From NCBI GenBank assembly GCA_035048815.1, contig JAUCBN010000024.1, forward strand, positions 7,376,001-7,440,000: DNA of 64,000 nt. Reading direction: 5' to 3'. The notes under the pieces are model-generated. The model saw only the letters and a program-made list of their open reading frames with translations, was not told the DNA's origin and did no database searches. This stretch comes from Abelmoschus esculentus. Its lineage: Eukaryota > Streptophyta > Magnoliopsida > Malvales > Malvaceae. Made by a program: the position numbers and the translations under genes. Shown here piece by piece: positions 47,999-58,294 of this stretch (positions are counted from its first letter, which is position 1; each line of letters opens with the position of its first letter).

Positions 47999-48016
47999 TG
48001 GCATCTTTGTCGGGGA
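47999..48016 (+). other. Primer-binding site of A2 (tRNA-Asp, mutated)
   Basis: TGGCATCTTTGTCGGGGA, against the intact TGGCGCCGTTGCCGGGGA of element D. The changes fall at and around the CG dinucleotides, as expected from decay of methylated cytosines. It lies 6 bp after the LTR terminus. Confidence 0.85.
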
Positions 48017-48096
48017 TTGGCAACTAAATTTTGTTTTCTTTATTTTCTTGCTTTTAGTTATTTTTATTTTTATTTTACTTCGGTTTTTACTGGTGT

Positions 48097-48485
48097 ATGA
48101 CCAGGGCAAACCCCAACAACCCTTTTTACGAGATTAGTCCAGAGATTGAATGAACGCGTCAAAGGTTGAGAAGACAAATCCGAGCAACTGAGCTGATAAC
48201 CCAAGAGAATAGAACTTACCTGCCGGCAATGAAGGCCTTCCATCGTCACCACTACCGCGGCAGCTCACTTTCAGAGACTTCCTGGAAGAGGATCTGAATG
48301 GGTTAAATCCTGGAGTTGTCACACAAGAAACCGAAGCATACCACTTTGAATTGAAACCTGTCATGTTCAATATGCTCAATACTATTGGGCAGTTTGGTGA
48401 GTCTTTGATAGAAGATGTCAGGCAACATCTTAAGTCATTCATGGAGATCTGTAATTCCTTCAATACTATTGGGCAGTTTAGTGGT
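48097..48485 (+). pseudogene. A2 gag N-terminal fragment
   Basis: Starts MTRANPNNPFYEI, breaks at a TGA, then continues in other frames with RQLTFRDFLEEDLNGLNPG-like sequence and FELKPVMFNMLNTIGQF. It is homologous to the gag of the 8028-17214 element (15428-15789). A 20-bp segment containing ATACTATTGGGCAGTTT occurs twice, 84 bp apart (ends at 48395 and 48479). After the second copy the sequence runs directly into the 3' LTR remnant. Confidence 0.82.
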
Positions 48486-48528
48486 GACATGTACACTTGC
48501 ACTATTTGCACACTTTTTACACGCAACA
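48486..48528 (+). mobile_element. 43-bp remnant of the A2 3' LTR
   Basis: The sequence matches the last bases of the A2 5' LTR (GTGTACACTT, then GCACTTTTTACACGCAACA with one small difference) and is followed by TSD CCGCT. Confidence 0.88.
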
Positions 48529-48730
48529 CCGCTCCTCCTGAGGTCACGCAAATCCCTTGCTTGAAGCTCTCCAAAAATGGTGGCTTGGATAGAGGTTGAA
48601 GACGAAGGAAAGTGGTCACCTTTTTTCTTTCTTCTTCCTCGTGCTCTCTCAAAATTCGCTCCTTTTTGTGGCTCCTTTGCTACTTTTTCAACTCTATTTC
48701 ACCATGCTTGTAGAAGGAGTCTTGCCCTTG

Positions 48731-48738
48731 TATTTATA
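48731..48738 (-). promoter_or_regulatory. TATA box of the element D LTR
   Basis: TATAAATA on the minus strand, in the outer (U3-side) piece of the D LTR. Its orientation agrees with that of the primer-binding site at 18643-18660. Confidence 0.6.
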
Positions 48739-49261
48739 GGAGGCTTCTAGGGTTTTGTGCCCTAAGGATACCAAGGAATATTCCTAACATTTGCTACAGC
48801 AGATGATAGCAAAATGCAGGTCTACAGGTGCGGTGCAATGTCTGGCAAGGAGCTAGCCTGGAAAAACGCGTGAGGTAGTGGGCTGCATGTATGTCCTTTC
48901 TTCCATTCTATTTTGTCCTTCCAAAATGCTATAGCATCTTGAGGTCCGATCCAACACTTTAAAAATATGTTATAGCATCTCTTCCATTCTTTCAACTTTG
49001 CCCCAGCAATCTACACGTCACCACCAACAAAAATACCCTTCAAAGCAGCATCTTTTAAAATAAAAGAGAAAATAAAATAAAAACTTAATCTAAATGCAAA
49101 TGCACATGAAGTGTAACTAAATGCAACTAAATACAATGCAAATGAACTTGAAATCAAACAAAACTTTAAGTAAATGGGTATAAAATATACGCTTTTTAGA
49201 GTGTTAACAATGATTATACTAAATGTGCCCAAAATGTTTTAATTCATAAAATATATATTCA

Positions 49262-51000
49262 ATATAATTGAATAATATTCTCGAGAACTTGAATTAACTA
49301 CTTCTGGCAGTATAAATCCTTCTATAAGCTTCATGTAAATGTTGTTATCAAGAGGCTCATATAAATAGAATGTAGCAATATCCATTAGTCAGAAACTAAA
49401 TAATTTTATTTATTGTTAGACTAAACAAAATCTAAAAGTAGTTGCATCCACCACTAAGGAATATATTTTTCTCATAATCAATTTTATGTCTTTGTGAGAA
49501 TCCTTGTACAACAAAATGAGCTTATATCTCGTGACTTCCCCCTTTGATTTATCTTTCTCACAAAGGTTCATTTATATCCACAAGCTTTACACATTTCAAT
49601 TTACGGGCTATAGTCTCAAATACTTCTCTTTTCGAAAGAGATTTTAGTTTCGCCTCAATTGTCTCTTTCCATTTTGTCCAATCATTTCTTTGTTTACATT
49701 ACCTAATTAAAAATGATTCATGATCCACATCATCAAATAAAATCTCTAGTGCTATATTGCATGCAAATATATTCTTGATGTCGATTTAATTTTAGTTCTA
49801 TTTATTACTATACATGACATAATCTATTGAGATCTCTTTATTATCATGTAACTGAGTCATGTCAATGTCTCTGTTAGAGACATTTTGATCTCTTCAAGAG
49901 ATTTTCATAATACGTTGATTCCTCGATCAAACTATCATAAAATATATCTCATTTTCTTTTTTGAGAATTTTTTTTATCTTTGCAACCTACTTGTCTACCA
50001 TGCTTCAAGCATAAGTTAGACTCATTAGCAACTAGAGTTTGTCCTTCAAGGACCTCAAATTTAATCGAAGCATTCATAACTGGTATACATGACTTAGTCA
50101 CTCTTTTAGGGTTAACAAAATCATCTAGCCATTGATTTGCTAAATGAATTATCCTTTAAACTTATAGTTCACATTGTTTAATATGTGGATTAAACTAAGA
50201 AAATGATAATTCATTCCAACTTATTTCTTTTTCCAGCTATTTTTTTCTCCCTTTAATATTGGGTAAACTGACTCATTAAAATTATAGTCAATAAATCGAG
50301 CTGTAAATAAATCCCCTATCAAAAGCACAAGATATTTAATTATCAAGTGGAATTTAAATATGACATATATTTCCAACGAAATTCATCTTTTTGCGTTGTG
50401 GTGGAGCAATTAGAATGCACACAAAAAATCTAAGATGAGAAATATTTGGTTCCTGACTAAAAACCATTTGTAATGGGGAAAACTTATGATCATTTATTGA
50501 CTTGATGTGAATTGGTGATACTACATGTAAAATGACATGTCATCAATATTATAAAGACTTGTCGTCTTTATAAGATAATCTGGAAAATGTACTCGTAGTT
50601 TTATCAACTTAGCAAGTAGCCTTACAAATACAAAGTTGCGGGTTAATAAATAGGATACATATAACCATCTAGTCGATGCATTGATAAAAATCGTAAAATA
50701 TCTAGATGGACTGTAAGAAAGGTGTATGAGCCCACATATATCACCTTGTATCTATTCCAAAAAAATTAATAAATTTACACTATATCTTAGTTGTTGATGA
50801 TTGAATAATCAAATTGCTTTCATAGCAAGTATCACATGAAAAAATACCTTGAAGAAAATCTTTGCTCTTCAATAAATGATCACATGAAAGTGCCAATAAA
50901 TATTTTGCATCATAATAGAACCGGGATGGTCTAGCAGGTCATGCCAAATAAAATTATCAATAAATATCTAATTTACAATAGCATGAGCATCAGTTTATAC
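49262..51000 (-). pseudogene. Copia F pol remnant: integrase to start of reverse transcriptase
   Basis: Heavily decayed minus-strand Ty1/copia pol, recognisable only by its order of blocks. From high to low coordinates: an FIWHDLLDHPGSIMM-like integrase start, IQGDICG (near 50750), an APPQRKKM-like block (near 50400), RVTKS.IP and ANESNLCLKHGRQVG (near 50020-50110), ISINYVMS (near 49810), a DVDHE block (near 49725), a RNDWTKW-like block (near 49680), and YLYEPLDNNIYMKL near the start of RT (near 49350). These are hallmarks of a widespread plant TNT1-94-like copia family. Stops and indels are everywhere. RT stops abruptly at about 49262. Confidence 0.8.
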
Positions 51001-51929
51001 TAATTCTTATATAATATAATATAATATGGATGACAGTGCATGTAATTTGTCAAGATTTTCTTATAGCCTTGAGTTATACTCATAATAATGAGATAGTCAG
51101 CATCCCTTTGACTAATATTCTCAATATATTTCTTGAAATATCTTTAAAACTTAATAAGTCTCTTTGTAACTTTGACGAGAATAATACACTATAAATATGG
51201 AATAAAGTTCCATTAGGTAATAACATATTGGCTCAGTTGGAGCCTTCTGTGATATTAGTATTTCTGGATATAGTACTCATATTATTCTCTTCAATTTAAA
51301 ATGAGAAAATATGCATAATTATGCACCATTTAATATGTTCTTTATTTAATTCACTTCGAGGAATAAAAATATGTGTTTTGTACCATTCATTTTAGGGAAT
51401 AGAAAAATATTAAATATAACACCTCATATCAAATAGATTATCTATAAAAGATAAACTCTCAAGAGTTCTTCCGAATCATTGATATTTTATTACTTCGAGA
51501 AATAGTATTCATATTTTTCCTTTTATTTAAATGGAAAAATATTTTTTATGCATAAGTATAGTATGAGTACTTGCACTGTCTGCTAAGCATAAATTGTAAT
51601 GATTTATTGCATATTTTATTTCGAAAATAATCATATTCTTAAAAAAACTTAACATAAAGCGAAAATAAAAAATATATAAAATAAATTAACATAAATAAAT
51701 AGTAAATAAAAAATAAATTAACATTAAACAAAATAAATAAAAGATTAATTATTCCTTTTAGAGGTTATAAGGGAAATAAAATAAATAGAGAATTATTCCC
51801 TTCAAGGGTTATGAGAAAATTAACAATATCCAATTGAGTTGGATCAACAACGCCATAATTATTTTTGCCACAAAGAAAATATATTTTTATATTTTCTTTC
51901 ATTTATTATTCATGATTATGGATAAAGTT
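51001..51929 (-). other. Decayed copia F, no clear motif
   Basis: The stretch between the gag and integrase remnants of F should hold the protease. It is extremely AT-rich with many stops, and I recognise no protease active site. Confidence 0.5.
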
Positions 51930-52500
51930 CTTAATACTTCGGCGTTTGATCAGTATGAGACTAATGGTTTGTACAATCACATTGATAACATAAAGATTTT
52001 GATATAATTCTACTTCTGGTGGATATAAACATTCTCAAAAGGATCATCTTATCCATGTCTATTTTTATGAGAGCAATCGCGACCATAATTGCTAATGTGG
52101 TATTTATTCTTTCTGCTATAAAATATCACATTCACTTCAGAGAATAGAGCTGATACTAATATATATTTAAAACCTATTCACGATATTGTGTCTATAGGAA
52201 AATATTAATTTGTGAAAATTGAAGTATATTTTTCTAACATATCCTCATCAGTGATACTCTGGCACAAAACAAAGTTTTATTCACTAACCATATAGTGAAT
52301 TATCATGTTTACATTCACATCAACGAATGAAACAAATTCAATAATCGTAGGAAATAAACATCATGCTTGCATTCAGTTCAAGGAATGACATAAATCAAAT
52401 AATCGCATGGAATAAATATTATGCTTGCATTCACTTCAAGGAAAGACATAAATCCGATAATTGCATGGAATAAGCATCATGCATGCTTTCACTTCGGGGA
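51930..52500 (-). pseudogene. Copia F gag remnant
   Basis: On the minus strand an ITDEDMLEKYTS-like block (near 52245) and a degenerate zinc-knuckle region (QCDCTNH...HTDQTPKY, near 51930-51990) identify a copia gag of the same family as the pol remnant. The N-terminal part is scrambled by a 58-bp tandem repeat (52312-52505). Not translatable. Confidence 0.65.
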
Positions 52501-52505
52501 ATGTC
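52312..52505. repeat. 58-bp tandem repeat, three and a third units
   Basis: Units start at 52312, 52370, 52428 and 52486 with CATTCACTTCAAGGAA-like sequence and contain GACATAAATC and GCATGGAATAA blocks. Confidence 0.85.
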
Positions 52506-52569
52506 TCCCATAAAAATTATTTGAAGAAACTTGAAATTAAAATCTTCTAAAAAAACCCGTGTTGGTAAC

Positions 52570-52731
52570 GTGTTGTGAATAAAATAAACAATAAGAACAA
52601 AGTAGATGAACAAAGAAGAAAAAAAAAGAGAGACTTATATTATATTCTCAAAGTAGGATTCACAATTTCTCCAAAAGTCTATATTTATAGGCATAAGATA
52701 CAAGTCCTAATTTTAATAGGAATTAAACACA
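52570..52731 (-). mobile_element. Probable short 5' LTR of copia F
   Basis: The minus strand would read TGTGTTTAATTCC at 52731 to TTCACAACA at 52570, followed by CGTTACCAACACG. That resembles the ACGTTATCAGCACG phrase found next to LTRs in related plant copia elements. A TATA box (CTATAAATA on the minus strand, near 52680-52690) supports the orientation. No partner LTR or TSD is found, so the limits are tentative. Confidence 0.5.
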
Positions 52732-53455
52732 GTTTCGATACTCCCTGTTTTAAAGACTAAGAGTTTCGATACCATGACCTATAGTTTCAAAACCCCTGTA
52801 ATAAATGCATAATATCTTTTTCTTCTTTTGTACTGTTTCAAAACAAGTACCTCGTATTTCGATACTAGAGGTTGTAGAGGTGCATTTATGGTGAGAAGAT
52901 GAAATTATAACGTCTATAATTACAATCCCAACAACCTCAACGGTTAGAAATCAATGAGAATGTATAAAATGAAGTATTTCAAGGAGCATTAATAACTATT
53001 GAACCTCAAGCAAACATCCAAAGATTTCAATCCAACTCCAAGGACTTTATTCAAAATCTTGTCTCCTAACTCTTGTATTTCAATGCATTTCTTTGTAATT
53101 GAGTTTGGGGAGTTTTGTTTTGTAATTTAGGCATATTTATCTTGTGAGAGAAACCTCATCGTCTATCTTTCATCATTTGTAATCTCTTGTAAGTATTAAG
53201 TTAATTTTGGGTAGAAAATTGACTTGTTGTAAAATTTAGCCCTTGAACCTAAAAAAAGTTTAAATTCAATCTAGTGAATTAGTTAGAAAATTCTTAGTGG
53301 GAGCTAAGGTAGTAGATGTAGAGGTTGTTTTAAAGTATGAACCACTATAAATCTTGTTTTTTTAATTTTTATCATTTTCACCAAAAATCTTCCAACAAAT
53401 TTTAATTGTCAATTCACCCTCTCTTGGCCAAATACAATGTGTGATCAAATCAACA
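52732..53455 (+). mobile_element. 5' LTR of Sirevirus-like copia E (start uncertain)
   Basis: The LTR end is fixed by the primer-binding site that follows AAATCAACA (53455). The start is uncertain, because the 3' LTR must lie beyond the window. It contains TTTCGATAC and TTTCAAAAC motifs near 52733-52860 and the R/U5-like AT-rich stretch typical of Sireviruses. Confidence 0.6.
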
Positions 53456-53457
53456 AT

Positions 53458-53475
53458 TGGTATCAGATCTAGATC
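53458..53475 (+). other. Primer-binding site of copia E (tRNA-Met)
   Basis: TGGTATCAGATCTAGATC. The first 10 bases match the initiator tRNA-Met site. It lies 2 bp after the LTR end. Confidence 0.85.
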
Positions 53476-53542
53476 TTTGAAGGGATTAACATCCACCAAA
53501 GAAGATCCAAAGTTCGTTGATCATCCAGTTTAGTCAAAGCAA

Positions 53543-54870
53543 ATGGCCTCTACTTACGGAAGTTGGAACAAGTCTTACTCCATCACCAAGCCTCGTTATT
53601 TCAATAGGGATAACTATCCCTATTGGAAGAATAGAATGAGGTTGTTCATCAACTCAAACGGTTATGTTCTATGGGATATAATTGAAGATGACCCCTTAAT
53701 CCCGATAAACCAAGAAGAAGATAGACAAGTACCAAAGAAGAGGAATGAGATCACCGATGAAGAAAGAAGAAGAATGTCAACAAATGATAAAGCCTTGCAC
53801 ATTCTCTTTTGTGCTCTTGGTCCTAACATCTATTTCAAGATATCATCTTGCACAAGTTATAAAGAAGTGTGGGATTCATTAGAAACAACATACGGCATTA
53901 ATAATGTCAATGAGACAAAGATCGATCTTCTTAATCTCAACTATGAAAACTTCAAGATAGAGTCGGATAAAGACATTACCAAGATGTTTGATCATTTCTC
54001 GGATATTGTAAATGGTCTTAAAGGTTTTGGTGAGATCATCAAGGAGGAGAAGCTCGTATAAAAGCTTATTTATTCTCTTCTTAAATCTTGGGATAGCATG
54101 AGAATGACTATCATTAAAGCAAAGGACATCAAGACTCTAAAACTTGATGCTCTTGTGGGATATTTTTTAACCTATGAGATCATGAAGAAAGGAAGAGAAT
54201 AAGAGAATAAGAAGGAAGATTTTAAGATTTAAAAGAGAGAGAGATGGAAAAGAAGATGCAAGGCATTGCTCTCAAAGCTTCAACATCTCAACAGGAGGTT
54301 GACACTAGTGAAAAAGATGAGCTAGAGGAATTGGCTATGGTAGCCAAAAGATTCACAAAGCTCATGAGGACAAACAAGAATAGGAGATTCTAAAGAAGGA
54401 AAGAATTTAAAGGAAAGAGCAAAAAAGAGAAAAATATCAAAATATTTGCTATGAATGCAAGAAACCAGGTTAGATTAGGATTGATTGCCCATAATACAAG
54501 AAGAAGGGTTTGGGGAGAAAGAAGAAACAAAAAGCTCATGTTGTCACTTGGAGTGAAGAGGAATCATCATCCGATGAGGATAATGAGGTGGTCAATCTTT
54601 GTCTCATGGCTCTTGATGAGCCTAAGGTAACCCTTGAATCATCTTGCAATGATCTTACTTACGATGAAATATATGATGCATATGATGAATTGCAACATGT
54701 TTATGATGAGTTGGTTTTAAAATTCAAAAAATCCATTTTGAAAAACAAGAAAACAATTTTCGATTTAAAAGATCAAAACGATTATTTGATAAAAATGAAT
54801 TTAGAGCTTGAAGAAAATGATGTTTGTTTAAAAGATGATTTGAAAATTTTTCAAAAAAAATGTTGAATTA
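53543..54870 (+). pseudogene. Copia E gag with coiled-coil tail
   Basis: Starts MASTYGSWNKSYSITKPRYF and continues with YPYWKNRMRLFINSNGY and a capsid domain (CTSYKEVWDSLETTYG). A TAA at 54059 breaks it, and further stops follow near 54201 and 54231. The zinc knuckle at 54447-54488 has CYECKKPG, then a stop (TAG at 54471) exactly where the zinc-binding His belongs, then IRIDC. The C-terminal part (from about 54510) is acidic (SEEESSSDEDNE) and then a long predicted coiled coil (FKKSILKNKKTIFDLKDQND), a known trait of Sirevirus gag. The ATG is about 70 bp after the primer site. Confidence 0.87.
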
Positions 54871-55426
54871 AACAACCTTAATTTTAACTTGAGTGAGGAT
54901 CACAACAAAATGGTGAATGAACTCAAAGAACAAATCAAAGTGGTTGGTGACCCAAATTTTGAAAAAAAGGAAGTTCTTCAAAAATCAACCATGTGAAAAA
55001 GAGTTTTAATAATCGTAAACAAAGAAATTTTCAAAGGCTTGCTAAACATAAGAGAATTATGAGTGTATGGGTTCCTAAGGAACTTGTTATTTCTAATAAT
55101 ATTCATGACATTGCAACTTGGATCCCTAAGGGAACCAAGCTTTTGAGAACTACCTCTCATAGACCCAAACTGATTTGGATACCAAAAATCAAGAACTAAA
55201 TCTTTATTTTTAGGTTGAGCATTGCTTAAAGGTTAAACTTCAAGTCAATGAGTATAGAGAACTAAATCTAAATAAGGGACGATTTAAGGAGTTAAAGCTC
55301 AACAGTAGTGGAGTAGTAACTTTTGGTGACACCTCCAAAGGCCAAATTGAGGGTATTGTCTCTATTGGTAATCACTTCTCTATACTCATTGAAAATGTCT
55401 TATTTGTTAAAGGTCTTAATAATTTA
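54871..55426 (+). pseudogene. Copia E gag-protease junction, protease active site not seen
   Basis: Linker blocks of Sirevirus polyproteins are visible (SVWVPKELV, TWIPKGTK, IWIPKIKN), then the protease tail (VVTFGDTSKGQIEGIVSIGN). The active-site segment that should lie between them (DSG or DTG) is not recognisable. Several stops interrupt this part. Confidence 0.7.
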
Positions 55427-56620
55427 TTGAGCATTAATCAATTATGTGATAAAGGTTTTTATATCTTTTTTGATAGATGTTGTTGCAAAATAATAGACAT
55501 AGAATATAATAAAACAATGCTCATTGGTCATCGCATAAGAAATATCTATATGGTGCATCTAGATGACATAAATCTTTCTTATGCATGTTTAGTTTCTAGT
55601 GATGAAAATGATGCATGGTTATGGCATAGAAAACTAAGGCATGCTAGCATAAGTGTTTTAGAGAAATTAGTTTCCCAAAACCTAGTTAGAGGTTTATCCA
55701 AGCTTAAGTTTTCTTTAGACAAAATATGTAATGCATGTGCTAAGGGTAAACAAAAACGAGTTTCTTTTAAGTCCATTAATGATATTTCAACTAGTAGAGT
55801 ATCACAATTGATTCATATGGATCTTTTGGGGCCAATTAGAACTACTAGCTTGGATGGGAAATCATATGCATTTTTTATTGTTGATGACTAATCTAGATAC
55901 ACTTGGGTTCTATTTTTAAGAACTAAAGATGAAGCCTTAGAAAAGTTCATCACATTTTCAAATATTTCTCAAAATGATCTTGGTCTAATAATTTCTCATA
56001 TTAGAAGTGATCATGGAATCGAATTTCAAAATTTAGGTTTTGAGAACTTTTATAATAAAAATGGGATTAGCCACAATTTTTCGGCTCCTCAAACTCCTCA
56101 ACAAAATGGGGTAACTAAGAGGAAAAATAAAACTTTAGAAGAAATGGCTAGAATCATGGTTTGTGAAAACAATTTACCTAAGTACTTTTGGGCGGAAGCC
56201 ACAAACACTTCTTGTTATATATTTAATCGAGTAATAATTAGATCAATTTTAAAGAAAACTTCTTATGAGATTTTGAAATCCAAAAAGGCTAACATTAAGT
56301 ATTTTCACCCTTTTGGGTGCAAGTTTTTTGTTTTAAACAATGGAAAAGATATTTAGGTAAATTTGATGCAAAAAGTGATGAAGTAATTTTTCTTGGATAT
56401 TATCAAAATTCAAAGTCTTAGAGAGTTTTTAACAAAAGAACCTTAGTTGTAGAAGAGTTTATACATATGGTTTTCGATGATAACCTCCTTTCTAGGAAGG
56501 ATTCTTGTGATGATGATGATGTAGGAATTACTGAAACCGTTGATGAAGGACAAGCATCAAAGGTGGATGGGTTCCAACCAATGAGGAAACACAAGATCCT
56601 CCAATCAAAGCTTTAGGAGA
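55427..56620 (+). pseudogene. Copia E integrase, catalytic Glu changed to Lys
   Basis: The zinc finger appears as WHRKLRHASISVLEKL and ICNACAKGKQ, then the core with HMDLLGPIRT (first Asp) and SDHGIEFQN (second Asp). The third catalytic position reads QQNGVTKRKN where copia integrases have NGVVERKN, i.e. Glu to Lys (codon AAG at 56117-56119). A TAA breaks the frame after FIVDD (near 55890) and another near 56356. The C-terminal GKF block with an IFLGY-like motif follows. The product would be unable to integrate even if translated. Confidence 0.88.
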
Positions 56621-57830
56621 TGTAAAGCTTGAAGAAAGGGAAGTGAGCTACCCAAGAGAGTTCAACTATATCAAGAGTGGTGAAATTTTGGGTGATCCAT
56701 CCATGGGGGTAACTACTCACTCTTCTCTTGGTTTAATGAATCATACTGCATTTATCTCATACATAGAGCCTAAAAATATCAAAGAAGCTTTAGATGATGA
56801 TTTTTGGATATTGTTTATGCAAGAGGAATTAAATCAATTTGAGAGAAGTAATGTATGGACATTAGTTGACAGGCCTAACAATAAATCTACCATAGGAACT
56901 AAATGGGTCTTTAGAAACAAACTAGATGAAATTGGTAACATTGTGAGAAATAAAGCTAGATTAGTTTCTCAAGATTACACTCAAGAAGAAGGAATAGATT
57001 TTGATGAAACTTATACACCCGTAACTAGGATGGAAGTCATTAGGATGTCACTTACATTTGTATGTTATCATGATTTCAAGCTTTTTCAAATGGATGTCAA
57101 AAGTGTTTTTCTAAATGGTTTTATAAATGAAGAAGTGTATATTGAACAACCATTGGGTTTTGAAGATCCAAAATTTCCAAACCATGTTTTTAAATTGACT
57201 AAAGTTTTATATGGTTTGAAACAAGCTCCTAGAGCTTGGTATAAAGGCTTTCGAATTTCTTAATTAAAAAAGGCTTTGAAAAAGGAAAGATGATACTACA
57301 CTTTTCATAAAATGGTTTAAAAATGACATCTTAGTAGTTCAGATTTATGTTGATGATATTATTTTTTGTTCTACTAATGAATGTTATTGTCAAGAATTTT
57401 CAAAGATTATGCAAGGTGAATTCGAGATGAGCATGATGGAGGAGCTCTCATTCTTTTTTGGACTCTAAATCAAGCAAAGGAAAGATGGCTGACACCTTCA
57501 TCAATAAAGCAAAATACACCAAGGATATGCTCAAAAAGTTTGGTTTGGTGAATGTGAAGCCTCAAGACACTCTTATGAGCTCATCAACTAAGCTTGACGA
57601 GGATAAAGGAGGTAAGTGTGTTGATTCTAAATTGTATAGATTCATGATATGTTCTTTGCTTTACCTGACCTCAAGTAGACCGGATATTATGTTTAGTATT
57701 TGCTTATGTGCTAGGTTACAAGCTAGTCCTAGAGAATCACACTTAGTAGCCATTAAAAGAATTTTTAGGTACCTTAGAGACACACCTTGTTTAGATCTTT
57801 GGTATCCTAAAGACTCTTCCTTTTAACATT
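56621..57830 (+). pseudogene. Copia E reverse transcriptase
   Basis: Recognisable from AFISYIEPKNIKEALDD and WTLVDRP through GTKWVFRNKLDE, NKARLVSQDYTQEEGIDFDE, FQMDVKSVFLNGFINEEVYI and VLYGLKQAPRAWY. The catalytic block IYVDDIIF follows near 57345-57370, after a frameshift at about 57250. Further frameshifts occur near 57450. The connection continues through KYTKDMLKKFGL and LLYLTSSRPDIMFSICLCAR. The catalytic Asp pair is intact but the frame is broken at least three times. Ty1/copia order (integrase before RT) is clear. Confidence 0.9.
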
Positions 57831-58294
57831 CATGCTTATTCGGATGCGGATTATAGGGTTGTCAGAAAGATAGGAAAAGTATATTTGGAACATGTCAATT
57901 CTTAGGTAGTATTCTTATATTTTGGTTCTCTAAGAAACAAAATAGTGTAACCTTATCTACCATCGAAGAGGAGTACATATCCTTAAGGAGTTGTTGTACT
58001 CAAGTCCTTTGGATGAAGAAACAATTCTTAGATTATGGCATTAGAGTTGAGACAATACCTTTAAAATGTGATAATACTAATGTTATACGTCTTACTAAGA
58101 ATCCCATTCATCATTCTATAACTAAACATATAGAAATTAGACATCACTTCATTAGAGATTATGTGTCTAAAAATGGTGTTGTTCTAGAGTTTGTTGACAC
58201 CTTAAATCAATTAGCGGACATCTTTACTAAACCTTTAGACAAAGAGTGTTTTTGGACCCTTAGGAGAGAGTTAGATCTAACTATCTTAACTTGA
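57831..58294 (+). pseudogene. Copia E RNase H
   Basis: After HAYSDADY (Sirevirus HGYSDADY-like, first Asp), the middle is decayed. The last 93 codons are open: FLDYGIRVETIPLKCDNTN, HHSITKHIEIRHHFIRDYV and FVDTLNQLADIFTKPLDKE, the standard end of copia RNase H. The stop lies at about 58294. Confidence 0.88.

Larger units (their letters stand above)
29117..48528 (+). mobile_element. A2: deleted Athila-type element holding the G1 element, TSD CCGCT
   Basis: The 5' LTR is 29117-29334 plus 46826-47992 (about 1385 bp, split by the G1 element). Then come a tRNA-Asp primer site, a broken gag start and a remnant of only about 43 bp of the 3' LTR, ending ACACGCAACA at 48528. The TSD CCGCT is exact at 29112-29116 and 48529-48533, so these are the true original ends. 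All of pol, the polypurine tract and over 95% of the 3' LTR are gone. It inserted into the LTR of element D. Confidence 0.9.
18667..49231 (-). mobile_element. 5' LTR of element D, split by three insertions
   Basis: The LTR starts at TGTTGTGGCG beside the primer-binding site. Its sequence continues in four pieces: 18667-19144, 20515-20756, 28857-29116 and 48529-49231. The pieces are joined across exact TSDs at each insertion: GGCCT for solo A1, GTTTA for element B and CCGCT for element A2. Together they give roughly 1.66 kb. A minus-strand TATA box sits in the last piece. The outer end is placed at GTGCCCA (49231; TGGGCAC on the minus strand). That end is a guess, because no partner LTR or TSD is in view. 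No second copy of this family was seen in the window. Confidence 0.75.
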
